A DNA stretch of 64,000 bases, taken from assembly GCA_009869945.1 (NCBI GenBank), contig WIXG01000003.1, positions 558,001 to 622,000 on the forward strand. The letters run 5' to 3'. Below are positions 27,701 to 41,200 of this stretch, piece after piece. A program made the translations under genes and the position numbers. A model generated the notes under the pieces. It made no database searches, was not told where the DNA came from, and was given only the letters and a program-made list of their open reading frames with translations. This DNA comes from Mesaphorura yosii. Its lineage: Eukaryota > Arthropoda > Collembola > Poduromorpha > Tullbergiidae. Numbering within the stretch: position 1 is the first letter of the stretch; the number at the start of each line of letters is the position of its first letter.

Positions 27701-30700
27701 CCGGTCGCGTGGCGGCAGCGGTGACCTCGGCACGAGCGCGACGAGCCCGAGCATCGCGGCGTACAGGAGGAGCAGGGATGCGGTGAGCAGGGTGACTTCA
27801 CCACCCGAGAGGGAGGTTGTTCCGTCGAGATACAATTCGGGAGCGTCTGCTTCCAGCATCTCAACACCAAACAACACGTAAGAACCACGCGATAAGCAAA
27901 AATGCGTAAGCCAGTACAATAAAACACATGTTGCCGGTCCCACTCGTCAAGCCGGCTTGCTATGAAGTCCACTTTAAAAGATTCATTCGGGAATTTAAGA
28001 AATAGTTCGGCTGGGCTCGAGGATATTGTTTGTGTAGTACTTGTTCTTGTAATGTTTTCAGTGCTTTTCTCCTTGAGCGATTACGTAATGCTTAACGGAA
28101 CGGAAAACGGAGACTCAAAGTCTCCAAGTCTATCCAAATCCTTTCATTTCCTCGAGCTCGTCGTCCTCGCTAAGCACCTAAGCCTTTTAATAATGTAACA
28201 AAGCAGAGCAGCAGCAGGGCATGGCAGTTAGAGAAACTAATGTAATCTTTGAACATCATCACATTATTATCATAACAAAACATCTCCAAGCGCTGCCATT
28301 ATTACACATTAGGCATTACGAGACGAGAGTTATCATTCTCCTACAATGTAGCGAGTTTTAAAGTAGTTTCAGCACTTTCAGGACTGACTCAATGAGAAAA
28401 AGTAGAAGTTGGATACGCTGGCGCTTGGGTTATCTTGACTCGGTCGGCATTTGGTATCTGTTCAATCTGTCTTGTCTCTTTCTCTGTTCTCTACTTTTCG
28501 CTTTTGGCGTCTCAATTAACTGCAGAATCAGAACAGAAGACAAAAGGCGAACAGACAAGTTAATATTAACCAGGCCGAACTTCTTTGCGGCTGACGTGCA
28601 TTAATAACGTCTAACGCGGTCATGGCGTCCACATGTTTTGTATCGGAATGACCAGACCAATTCAAATGATTATTGAGGTTTTGCGCGAGCACGATACAAA
28701 TACGAAGATTGATGAGCCCACTTCCAAGAAATGTGAAAAGTGCGCTCTCGGCGCGATTCTTCGAGCTCGACTTTATTGCGTGATACATTCAATGCTCCTT
28801 TCTTTGCATTGCGCAGTGGCGGTGGCAGCAATTATGGAAGCAGTCGTTACAGCAGCAGCAGCGGCAGCGGTGGCACGGGCGCCGGCGTGACTGGCTCTGG
28901 GTCGGACTACGGAGCGGGGCTGACCCGCTCCCGCACGGGCTCCTCTCTCGCGTACAGCTCGCCGCTTGACTCTGTCGGAGTGGACTCGGGCGTAGGCGCC
29001 TCGGGCCGGAGCAGTGGAGCCTCGGACACCTCCTCACGCTACAACAAATACTTGAACCGCTCCCGCCACACTTTCGACGACGATGTGGGTGGCCTCGTCG
29101 GTTCATCCTCGCTCTCGTCCCCGTCCTCCTCTGCCGGACGCTATGGTACTGGTTCTAGTTATGGACGCTCTTCGTACCTCAGTAGAAGATAAAGCTCGTA
29201 GACCTTAGGATTCTAGGCTCCATACACAAATTAAGAATTACCGATCCGGATTATAATGTAAGTACGCCGCCCGCGCCCAGTTTGAATTAATTCTGTGCTT
29301 TTTTCTCTTTTCCGCGTGCCTTGCCTGCCTTTCTGCGCTGCTCCTTTGTTCGTGTTTTGTGTTTCACACTACACACTGACGACACTTAACTCGACACACG
29401 CTCGACACACTTCCTGTTCGTATCTCTCTCTTTGAACTTCGGATTGACCACGTAAGGCGATGAAGGTCAAGGCTCGCCGGAGCAGCATGCAGGTAGTCCC
29501 TCGTCTGGAGCTGCGAGCGCTCGAATTGCGGCAGTCAAGGACCGGGAGAAGCGGCGGGAGAAGCTGGCCAAGTCCAAGTCCAGTGCTTCGATCGGGCATG
29601 CAGTTTCGTTTGACGACGAAGCGTACGTCATTGGAGAAAGACGCAGTTCGCTGACTCGCCGCCCGAGCATTGGCAGCGCGAGCGGCGTGAGCATTGCTGC
29701 GGGCCAGGCTGCTGGGCGTCGTAAATCGACGAGCACGGCGGGCGAGATTATCCCGAGCAGCGATGACTCGGCCAGTCTCAGCTCCTGGGCGAGGTACCTC
29801 AAGAACAAGTACGGAAAGGGTCAGTCCAAGTCGCTGGACCGACGACTGAGCGTGGACAATGGGATCGCCAGTGTCACTGCTGGTGGTCTCGGTTCGCCAG
29901 GCCTCGGCTCGCCTCGCTCCTCCATCAGCGGGCCAAGCACGACGGCCGCCGGTGGCAACGTATACTTGAGCAAAAAGAAACTACTCTTCAAATTCGGAAG
30001 CCGAGGCTCTGATCCGGGCTACTTTACGTGGCCAAGAGACGTGTCCGTGGGCCCTGACGGACAAATTGTCGTTACTGACTCGAGCAATCACAGAATTCAA
30101 GTTTTTAATGAACAAGGAGCATTCATTTCTGAATTTGGGTCGTACGGGTCAGGAGACGGTGAACTCGACTGTCCAGGTGAGATAAGTTTAACTCGTGAAC
30201 ACTGAGCTGGTACTGAATTCATTAGAAGGAGTCATTTAGCCTATGTCATTGCCAATTTAGCTGGAGTCTGCGTTAATCGCATTGGCCAGTTCATAATTTC
30301 AGACCGCTACAACCATCGCATTGTTGTTTTGGATCCAAGCGGAAGGTTTCTCAGGTAAATTCCATTGTCCATAAACTGCGCATTCGCGTTTTTGCTAAGG
30401 AATTTTACTGGGCAGAATGCGATTTATACCGTTTATGCGTGATTGTGTACAGGGCTTTTGGAAGCCAAGGTACGACGGACGGACGCTTTAATTACCCTTG
30501 GGGTAAGTTTCTTCATTATAAACATTCGGGAAATAGATGTCAGTTTGATAGACGCCTCATTTTTGCGCGCAGGTGTGACGACTGACTGCTTGGGATTCAT
30601 TTTTGTGTGTGATAAGGAGAATAATCGCATCTGTGGTAAGTTTTCAACGCTTTCTCAATTTTCGCTAAGTATGCTTTTTAGCTGATCGAGTGTTGAAATT

Positions 30701-32498
30701 TGCAGTCTTCCAATCTGACGGCACCTTCGTCGGCAAAATTCTCGGTCTGAATCACCCGCACTACATCGCCGTTACATCCATGAATCGCGTAATCGTTTCA
30801 GACACAAACAACCACCGCATCGTCGTCTTTGACGTCAACGGGCACATGATCACGACGTTCGGCAGCGAAGGCTCGGACGAGGGCCAGTTCAAGTTCCCAA
30901 GGTACGTTAAGGCTAAGGCATTGATCGCCTTGCCTTGCCCTGATTCGTTCTGTGCTCGTCGTGTCGTTCCCGATCCGTGCCACCGTGCCGGTCACTGCAT
31001 CCGACTTCTTTTCTTTTGCTCATAATTCTTCTTCTACTTCTTTTCCATTCGCTACTATTTTCTGTAATGATCTCATTCCGAATTCGTATTCGCATTCGCA
31101 TTCGCTTGTTCTCTTTTCGAAAAGCAAAAGAATTCTCCTCCGAAAAGAAAAGGAGCCAAGGGATAAATTGTATCATCATTACTGGTGGCAATTTGACACA
31201 AAGATGACCAAAGCCCACACAAATCATTTTGTTGTTTATGTTTCCATTTTTTGTACCGATTCTTTTTCTTCTTTTCCTGGACGAACCGAGCGCGCGCGTG
31301 TCGCGATGCGGCAGCTTTTTCTTTTCTCCATTCATTTCACTTATTGTTCGGGGTGGGAAATTGGGGCCAGACAAAACCGTCTTTTATGATGTGAATAAAA
31401 TTGTCCTTTTATTACCATTCTATCATCGCAATGATCTGTTGTCGCTCTCGCGCGCTGTCGTTGAAAGAGAAATACGAATTCGTAATGATGAGACAGGCAA
31501 AAGAAAAGAAGAAGAAAAGGCAATAAAGAAAGCGGGTAAACACGCGACGCCACGTCCACGTCCTTAAAAATCCCGAATTCCAAATCAAATATATTTTACA
31601 GATCGAACATGACACGACAAAATACCAAGAAAAGAACCAAACAAGAGAACAAGAGAGAGATTTCAAATCACACGAACATTGAACACCACATTACACACAA
31701 TAAAACATCAACATCAAAAGGACAAAGACACAAAGACCGTTTGAACTCGCGTGCGCGTGCTTTCATTTTCATTTTCATTGCTTTTCGAAGAGACAACAGC
31801 AGCGTAGCAGAGCGAAAGACGAAAGAGAATGCGTATTGCGTATAAATAACTCCATAACAATGTGACCATAACATCTTCACTCATATTCGTATGAATGCCT
31901 GTGACACCTTTCGAGTTCCTGAGTTTTTGCACTCACATTTGCACATTTCTCTGACCTGCCATTTTAGAATCTTGCAGACTTGATTGTGTTAACAAGGAAA
32001 ACAGCGCAAACTTGCTGTTTTGCGTTTGCCTGTGCCAATTAATTCCTATTCGTTGTGCTATGGATTGCGATTTTTCATGCTCATGTTCGTGTTCGTCCTT
32101 GCATCATCCGCTCTCCTGCCACTCAATAACATGCCCATTTTGTGTGCTCCGCAGAGGAATAGCTGTAGACGAAACTTATGGATACGTGATCGTCGGGGAT
32201 TCTGGCAATAACCGTAAGCATTTTTGCAACTTTCGATTCGTTACGCTAAAAATATCGACAGCGACACCGACACGTAACATTTTCGAACTGGCACGTCATG
32301 CCTCACGCCCGTTTTTTTTTGCTGTGCCGTGGTGTTGCAGGAATTCAAATCTTTACGCCTGATTACAAATTCCTCCATTCGATTGGCACTTGGGGCTGTG
32401 GAGACGCCGAGTTCAAGGGGATGGAGGGACTCGCTGTCACCGGGAGTGGCAAGATTCTCGTCGTCGACCGAGAGCAGCATTGCGTCAAGTGTTTTTAG
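21798..32498 (+). CDS. tn: thin/abba (TRIM32-like) RING, B-box, coiled-coil, NHL protein, about 1430 aa
   Basis: Coding exons: 21798-21906, 22072-22097, 23592-23983, 24257-24463, 24814-25988, 27157-27877, 28817 to about 29145, about 29457-30176, 30261-30354, 30453-30502, 30573-30635, 30706-30901, 32155-32213, 32341-32498. Seen: C3HC4 RING ([26 protein letters not shown]), Cys-rich B-box-like segment ([19 protein letters not shown]), coiled coil to about residue 245, a 500-700 residue Ser/Gly/Arg/Glu-rich disordered part, then six NHL repeats ([57 protein letters not shown]). Domain order and wording of RING, coiled coil and NHL follow Drosophila thin, a muscle sarcomere protein orthologous to the E3 ligase TRIM32. 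The join between exons 7 and 8 is unresolved; the rest is phase-consistent. Repeat 4 is short. Confidence 0.92.
31082..31105. repeat. Hexamer tandem repeat, ATTCG(T/C) x4
   Basis: Four adjacent units, one ATTCGT and three ATTCGC, inside the intron between NHL-encoding exons 12 and 13 of the thin-like gene. Related CATTCG/ATTCGC words recur elsewhere in the non-coding parts of the window. Confidence 0.8.
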
Positions 32499-32624
32499 GC
32501 TCGCCTGGCGTATTTGGCGTGTGGGAGCCCGGGGCAGAGTCCTTCTTCATCTTTTTCTTAACTACTTACTTACTTGCTACTTACAACTTGTTATTTGCCA
32601 TTTGCCAATTTGCTTGTGTATGAA

Positions 32625-32630
32625 AATAAA
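32625..32630 (+). terminator. Poly(A) signal of the thin-like gene
   Basis: AATAAA 127 bases after the TAG stop at 32496-32498. No competing signal is closer to the stop. Confidence 0.5.
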
Positions 32631-35176
32631 TGCTCACAATATTGATACAGATCAACACGGAGGTTATTAAACTTTTAAAGCACATAATCATGTTATCCGC
32701 ATCCACTTGCACGTTGCCCGATCTCCAATCTAATTACGCACGTCCCACGAAATTACCCGACGAAGCCAAAAATTCTGAAATACGAACAAGTTGAGGATGA
32801 GGTAGAAGACTAGGAGACAAGAATAGAATTGTTCTTCGCCATGTTCGCATTCGCATTTCTTGCAACGCTACACGACGACCGACGTGAACGCGAAGCGACA
32901 AAGTTTCTCGATGATCGTGCACATCACCGCGTGCTGTGCAAATGGCATAAAGCCAGGCTGCTGGCAAGATGAACAACCGAAGATGAAGTCAAAGATTGGG
33001 TTCTGCGTGGAATTCTGGAATTTGGCCGGCTCATCAGATGACGACGACGACGAGAAAGAGTTAAGAAACTTTTATCAGAGAGATAAATTCAAATCTCCTG
33101 CGCTGCCTGATTTCTTTACCCTCTGATCATGTTTCTATTAATCTTTCGTCATCATCTACTTTTCTGGCGTGCGCATTCCACGTCAATGCACTCTATTTAC
33201 TTTGATTTGGGTTTAGCGAGCAGCCCGAGCAAAGAGCAAGAACAACAACAAATATGGAATCCTCGTCCTCGCCTCGCCTTGGCTTGGCCATGTTTAGTAA
33301 TTTGAGGCATGTGCTTTTATGAATTTTTCTTCGGATTCGAGGCAAACACCAATATAAATACAAAAGACAAACACAAATACAAATACCATCACATAAATGA
33401 AATCTTCCACGGAATACGCCGTACGCCAATACGCGAAAGTCGAGCAGACGACAGCCAGCAAAAGCAAGCAAAGGCAAACCCCCCGTCCTGAATACAAAAT
33501 TAAGTGAGCGTGGCCTTTACATTTACGTGCATGCCATTGCCAGCCAGCATCAGTAAGAAGTGATGAAGTCCTTATCTTATTGTTCCCCGTGCTCGTCGTG
33601 CTGTGCTGTGTGTGCTGATCTGAAAGATGTATTGTCCGTATTATCATCGTCACCATCAACGATACGAACAATGCTGACTGCTTGCTTGGCTCCTTGGCTC
33701 GTGGCATGGCATGGCATGGCTTTATTATTATAGAGACAAATAGCAGAACAATAGACAACGATACAGAACAGAGAGAAAAATGCGACCAGCATCCAAGACG
33801 CAAGCGAGTCCCAGTGGAATTCTTGTACCAACACATTCCTGCAATGTAAAGTAAAAGGCAGGGCAGCAAAAGCAGCAGCATTTCATCTGGAGAAAGTCAA
33901 ACTGTGGAGAAAGTAAATACGAGATACTAAAGAGAAAAATTAATAATGCATTCAGCGTCGAAACATGTTTGGGATGATAACAAAATAACATCGGAACCGG
34001 CAGCGGTCGCGAAGAACGAGGTAAAGATTCTTGTGGCCTTGTGCCTTATCTTTGCCCACTTTGGCCAGGCCGTCCGGTCATGCTTGAAGCTTGATTGACA
34101 CTGTCAGACTTCAATTTAAGCCTCAATCAAATCAAATACCAAAATACCGTTTGTGTTTGCGTAAGCGGGCTTGAGCCCTTATTAATATTTTGACGTATGA
34201 CTGGCTAGGCTTGACTTGAACTGTACTGACATCGGCATCCGCATCGAAAGATTGACAAAAGAGGATCAGATCCAAGCTCAGCCGAAGAAATTGAGGTCCT
34301 CGGGAGTCGAGAGTCAATACGACAAAAGACACAAGTCAATCCTTATGCCTGCTGAGCTGGGAGATGACAAGATTGGCGTATGATGAATTGATTTGTAGTC
34401 GAGCCCTCAAGACGTCGGGCTCAAGATCGCATTTCGGTCCGCATTCCATCCGATTATTATTTACATTGCAGACTGATGAAAGACGAAAGATTGGAGATGA
34501 AAATGAAATCCCACCATCACTGAATTATGACTTGAACCTTGGGCTTTTGGTTTTGGAACTTGTGACATGTTCAGTGACTCGGCAGAGAAAATGATCTCTC
34601 GGCTGTCGACTGTCGACTCATAAAAACATCTTCCAAAATACCAAAATTAAAGTTAAATCCTCTCTCCACCATTTTTCTTATATATTAACTAGCCAATCCA
34701 TGGTAGTAGTCTCATAGTAAAAATAGCTGCCCGAACTCTCTCTTTACCTGGACTTTCATGTACTTCATTACATTACTTGACGTCCTTTTCTTTGACTAAT
34801 TGGAGCTCAAGCTTATTGAAAAGAATCCAACCACAATTTGCTCAGCCGCCAGCCAGCTGTTCGCGTTCCAGACCACAATCCGGCTTTCATTCTGTAATTC
34901 GTAATTAATGAATTCTATCTTTCTAGCTTAGTTAACTAAGTTTTTTTTATTGCATCACGAATACAGCACATGAATAGCACGAATTTGGGGACAAAAGTTT
35001 TTGTTTAACTAACGCATTCATTAGCAAATCCCATAAGCCAAGCTAAAATTAAGAAACACGAACGTCAACGCGTAATTGCAATTAGTGTACGAGTCAGAAC
35101 CACACTCCACATACAAAAGGACTGAATTGTGGATTTTAACAACTACGGAAGTAGCCGTCCGTAATAAGATGCGTAA

Positions 35177-35197
35177 GTCGTGAGTCGTGAGTCGTGA
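35177..35197. repeat. Heptamer GTCGTGA x3
   Basis: Three perfect head-to-tail copies just downstream of NIT cyclase 1. No function is evident. Confidence 0.8.
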
Positions 35198-35241
35198 TTA
35201 AGTGCCTTGCCAGGAAGATTTGCTAGTGGTACCTAAAATTT

Positions 35242-38200
35242 CTACTTGACAATCTTATTCTTAAGTGCTGACGTCAGTGTCAGTGGAGGAGTTGCGCCTA
35301 TCGTCGCGCCCGATCCCGAAGTGTTGGTGGCCGAAGCAGACAGCGGTGGGTGGAGGTGGAAGGTCGCTGTCGACATCGCATCGAGTGGATCATCCAAATC
35401 CGCATCGTCTTCACTGCCAAATATCTCTCTCAAGTACTCTGGGACGTACGGGCCTTGTTGGATTACTTGATTCTCCGCAAAGAAACCTAGAATGACAATA
35501 AAGTGGGATTCAAATTAGATTTCGGTAAATCGGGTTATGCAGATGAATGAATGCGGACTGAGGCCCTCGAGCTGCGGCGGCATGGCTAATAATTGGGGAA
35601 TGAGGCTGCGCTGCGGCTTGGAGACATGAATGAGTGGGATGAAGAGAAGATAAGATGTCTCAAGATGAAAGACAAGCAGTCTGAGTCTGTCCTTACCTGG
35701 AGTGCTCACTTCCACGCTTCGCGGCAACCCACGCTCGAGTCCCTCCAGCCAGTACGTTGCCATTTTACCTTTTCCCTGTGAATTGCGAATAGAAATAGCA
35801 ATACCAAAATGAGATTAAAATCAAAGACAAGATGCAAGAGGTAGGCAGCCAAATGAAAATTTTGAATCTGGCAATCTGGCTCTCATCTTTTTGCTCGCGA
35901 CCAGACGACGATGCGATTAAATCGAAACAAGTTTGAAAAATACCATACTGAGTATAATTTCTTTGAAGATTACGCCTTTTCCTACCTTAATATCCACAAA
36001 CCCTCTCATCTGTGTAATAAATCCACCAATCTCGTCTAAATATATTTTTGTATCCTCCGTGATATGGATCCTCATCGCTGTAGATTTGCAAGCAAGAAAT
36101 TGCAAGAACAAGAACAATTGCAAATTAGATTTATGCTTCACATTCGAGTCGCTTGCATTGCAATTGGCATGGATGAATGCGTTGCTTTGACGAGACAGAG
36201 AAAGGTAAGGGAAAGGAGAAATGTGGCGTGCCGAGTGCTGATGTGCTGGAGGACAATTTAGCTTAAGGATTCCGGCGTCTAAAGAAGAAATGCCTGCAAG
36301 ATGCTTTGGAATGTGAGAAAAAGTACATCAACGCAAGACACAAGACGCAAAATGCGCAGGCAAGCCAAGTTGATGATGATCCGACACTCAGACGAATAAA
36401 AAAATTCTAAAATCCAGCCTAAAAGGGAAATAAATGGGAATTTTTGGTGAAAGTGAATAAGTGACTGGATTACGTGTTATTATTATTAGACAGGCAGCAC
36501 ACGAAAAGTGTTTTTGGGCTCTTTATTTGTACTACAATATTGTGTTTCTTTTCATCCCGATCCGCAACACTTGTCCGCGTGGCGCGTACTGAGTCCTTTA
36601 TGAGAAAAGTTACTTTCTCCAGCCCAAATGCGTGCAGCAAGCAAGTATACATGCATGCAAATAAATAAGTCTCAGCTCAACCCTGACAATTTATTTCTTT
36701 CAATTGACTTAGCCACGAAGCGCTCTCGGTATGGAGAGGCTGACTTTGACTTTGACTTACGTTCTCCCGTGCTGAAGACGCAAGCGATGCGAGCCCGAGG
36801 CAGCATAAAAGAAAAATAATGCAAATACATTCTATATTTGTGGGATTCACTTTCACATTCGCTTTCGCATTCGAGTTCTCACTCTTGTTATTATTGGGAA
36901 CATATTTATTAGCAACAGTATAATGACAGCTGGGAATGAGAATTTTATTCATTACACGCGGGCACGGGTGTCGGGCGTGTGAATTCTTCTGCTTTCTGCA
37001 TGAATTTTGTAAGGATTCGCCAGTGCGATTCAGCAGCTCACACCCGCATCGAATTTATTCAGAATTCAGTACGTGTGTGGTGTGCTAATTTAATTACCAT
37101 TTTATTCATAGTCCCCCCCCCACTGAACCGTAAGGCATAGCAAGGCGCTGCACGGTTGATTGACTCGACTCACCTTTCCATTCTGCTCGCCGTGTTGATG
37201 CTGTCTCCGAATAAGCAGTACCGAGGCATTTTTGTCCCGACCACGCCGGCGACGCATGGACCTAGAATTTCACATCAGAAATCACACTCATGAAGAGTAA
37301 GGTTCAAGAGCCTTTCGTTTCAACTTCACAGTCTCACCTGTATTGACGCCGACTCGAATTTGAAGTTTTTCCTCTGAAACCATACAAGATACAAAATACA
37401 AATGAGCATTTTTAATTTCGCGTTTCGCCATACCACGCTGAAGCAGCTGCGCTAGCGTGCGTGTGTTAAATTTCACATGACTGCCTCGTGCCGTGCTGCG
37501 CCGAGACCGAGTACCAGGTAAATATTTATAAACCCTGCCTGGCCTGGCGTAGGCTATCACGCGTGATCTCCGGCGTTGCTTATGCAAATCACAAATTGCT
37601 GGAAAGTGGAGATGGAATGCGTACCAGGTCTGTGAGGGATTTGGAATGTTTGAACTCCAGCAATCAAATCGAGTGCCATTGTGCCTATTTCACTCGCATG
37701 CTTTGATCCGTTTCGGTCCGGTAATCCGGATACGACCTGAATTAGAATATCACAGGGCTGTTCAGAGCCACAACACACAGGGCCAAATGCCTGTCTATGG
37801 CTAATTCACTAATTCCTGACCATGCTGTCAGGGTACGACTCACTCACCATGTACGCGTCGCCGATTGTTTCAACCTGTAGAAAATTACAAAACGGGACGT
37901 CAAAGGAAACCACAACCACATGAGACTTGGACAAGAGCTGTCTCTCGAGTGTCATCTCTCGATCCTCAGAATCCTAACCTTGTATACATCGTAGTGCTCG
38001 ATTCGCGAATCGAAGAGTTTGTAAAGTGAATTCAGCATGATGACAATCTGCGGGACGAAGAACGAAAAGAGAAGATGATCAAGGCAAAGATGATTAATGG
38101 CGAGCGGGCAAAAGAGAGCGTGAAAGTAAAGTGTAAATTTTAAATTGTTCCGCATGACGTAATCAATACAATACGAATACGAATGCGAGCTTACTTCCAT

Positions 38201-41200
38201 GGGCGAACTGTTCGATGACAGCCTCGTGAAGCTGACGATATCCGAGAAATATATCGTCACCTACGCCACAGTGTGCGAGAGCCACGTCGATGAAGCGTGA
38301 AGGCCCGACAGGATGAATTCGGGAGAAAGCAAGAAAAACAATGAAACAATGGAAATAAATCATTTTCACATAAAAACAACTTAAATTAAACTTCATAAAA
38401 TAAAATTGATGATTTCCGCGTTGTGCGTTCGATCCGCACTTTCATTCATCGGAGCATTTGTGTTATGCAAGGGCTAAAAATGTCTGACAACTTTCTCCCA
38501 GCAGCACTGCGACTAAACCAAGTTTTTATATTAGAACAATACATCATTCGGGATGATGCGTCGACGTGTGCTGCTGCTGTAAGAAAAGGATAGCTAGGAA
38601 AGGGCAAGAGACAAAACCTGCAACTGCAAACCTGCCGCAAGCGTTCACGTACCGATTGAAACATTTCAGCCGGAACTTGCTTTTTTTGTCTCAGCTGCTT
38701 CACGACCGTAGGTGGCAACATTTGCGAGAGCAGACGATCTGACTTTTTCTTCTCGCGACGGAGCGCGACGGTCCGGCGATTCAGTCCGGCTGCGTACAAC
38801 TGCAGAAAATGGTTTACAGGCTTGTTCCTATGATTGTGGTTTAATTAGTCCATTAGCATAACCGCGACCGCACGCACAAACCTGAATAGTTTTCGTGATG
38901 CTCTTGATCAAAAAGAGGATAATTGGAGAGATGCAGAGCACGATTGTCAGCAGGGCTGCGGCGAGCGCCTGCTTTCCCCTTGCGACCACGATTTCGTCCG
39001 CAACTCGCTTACTGCAAAGCAAAGAAATAGTGTAGCGTATTGCTTGTATTATTCATTGCTCGAGAATTGCCCGATGCTGATGGGAACTTATGGCTTATTG
39101 CATATTTTAAAATGCATACGCGTGGAGAAAGTTTAACATGAGAAAGTCATTAGGCAATGAACTGGAAAATGAGGCTTAGCCGACGAACATCTGTTACATT
39201 TTTTACTGCTTGCTTGTAGAGAATATTACTTGGAATGGTATTATGAATTTCTTGGAAATGGGAATAAAAAGAAGCTTTAGCTCTTGAATTGGTAATGAAA
39301 TGGGATGAGGACGATGAGAAATAAAGATGATTTTAGCATGATAAAGAATCTCTTGAATCTCGCTCCACTCACTTGATTGTATCGCGCAGTTTAAATTGAT
39401 AGCTTCTTAGTTCATTAATGTACAGGTTCATTTTCTTGTAATAGTCCTCCGCGTCCGCCGTGTTGGGCTCGATCGTCCGTTTTTCGTAGATCCGCTGACG
39501 CCTGGAATCAATGGCGGGCCAACGCCAAGTTCTGAGACATTGCGATTACAATTTTTGTCGTGTTCCCCTGTAATGTGAATGCGTGTACCTGTTTTCGAGC
39601 TCGTCATAAAAGTCGAACGCCTTCCCAAAGTGTTCGTAGTCTCGAAGAATGTCCAGTGAGAAGCTCTGCGTCGCATTCAGGTAATCTTCCGCGAGCGAGT
39701 CGTACTTGACGAACTTGACGAACGATTTAGCCGACAGGGTTCCTTTCCCATAGTAGTAGAGACCGTAGATCATCGAGATGGAATAATTTTCAATGGACCG
39801 AATTATGTTTTTGTAGGCAATCAAAGTCTGGAACGCGGCGGCAGTGAGTTGAAACAGAAAGAGAACAAAAGCAAAGAATACAGAGTAGAAGAAAGTCATT
39901 TGCATAAAATTGCATGCGTTTGCGTTTGCTGATCTTAATTAAAATGGAAGTCTGCGAGCTGCTGCCTGCCGCTCGTCAAGCCTCTTTTCAGTTTGATGAC
40001 ATGAAAGAACTCGTCTCGTTCGCTTGCTTATTGTGTGAGGTCCGCCGTGGCACGGCAGTCTGTACCTTTTGTATGTACTTTATATTCATTTCACTCAGAT
40101 TACTGATTAGCGTTTCTCGTTACTGCCATTGGCATTGCCAATGCCAAGCTTTGATGGAAACTAATTTCCAAACCAACCTACGATGCACTGACGTCCAAGC
40201 AGGCAGGCGGGCATGAACTTCAATGCAATCTGTTTTGATTCCCAGATTAGGATTCAGGGTTCGGAATTTCGTGGAAAGCAGTTAATGAATAGATACTCTT
40301 CGAAATTTCAATCAAGTTGTTTTTCAATTGAAACTCAACATCCACACAAAGCAAAGCATTAAAGCAGACATAAGTCGTGAGGGCATAAACCATAAACAAG
40401 GTCATTTTGTCGTCGTTTGCGCCAAAAATCTGCCTCGGCAGGAGATTTGCTTTGTGTTTAATCTTTCATGGAAGTTTTTGAAATTCTCGTGAAAAGTGGA
40501 AGACAATTCTAGCACACACTCATGTCTCATGCATGAAGCTAAATGGCATGCTAAAAAGTGATGCATAATTTTACTCGTACCTTCCAAACTCCCGTCGTGG
40601 ACGTTTCTCGAATTCTCTGAGACAGTTGGTCCAAGATTAGATCGTTCGCGACGTTGTACCTGGAAAGAGAAGATTAAAAACGTTACATGAATGGCAGAAG
40701 CACAGAAGCAGGCAGATATCAACTCAGAATGAATGAAGATGCGTTATTAAGTCTTCAGCCTCCGCGTCCGAGACTGCGAAGCGAGTCGGACGGAGTTCCA
40801 GTATCCAGTTTCGAAGATTAAATTAACAAGCAACGCAAATATTTAAAAGCGTGGGTGGGCAGCGCCAGCGTGTTTGCTTTGGCAGTTTGCAGTTCAATTT
40901 AGTTCATTCTCGATACTCGCTCGACCTGCTGCTTCAGTGATCTCTATGATTTTTCACTTGTTTACAGTATGCTGTCCTTTGAAGTTTTAATTTTTAATTT
41001 CTGCATGAAATTGAATATTTTGACAATATTTAGCAGTTGTACCGAAACACAAGCTGGAAACTTGTGCTTGGTTTATGTTTGGTTATTTTTCTTCCAAAAC
41101 TCCACTTGTACAGTCTGAAAGTCAAGCTAAGTCAAGCCGGTAACTTTTCCTTCACTTCAAGAAACTCAATCATTCACTTCACTCCATTAACATTAACTTC

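Larger units (their letters stand above)
32499..35241. other. Intergenic region between convergent genes, no gene seen
   Basis: It holds the 3' ends of the thin-like gene (+) and NIT cyclase 1 (-). A 195-codon hydrophobic open frame at 33294-33881 (-) is unsupported. A heptamer GTCGTGA repeats three times at 35177-35197. A GGCAT pentamer run lies near 33702-33720. Confidence 0.55.

Noticed and set aside
33294-33881. 195-codon minus-strand open frame with hydrophobic stretches
   Set aside because: It has an ATG, but the composition follows simple repeats, there is no domain, splice partner or family match, and it lies in an intergenic stretch.
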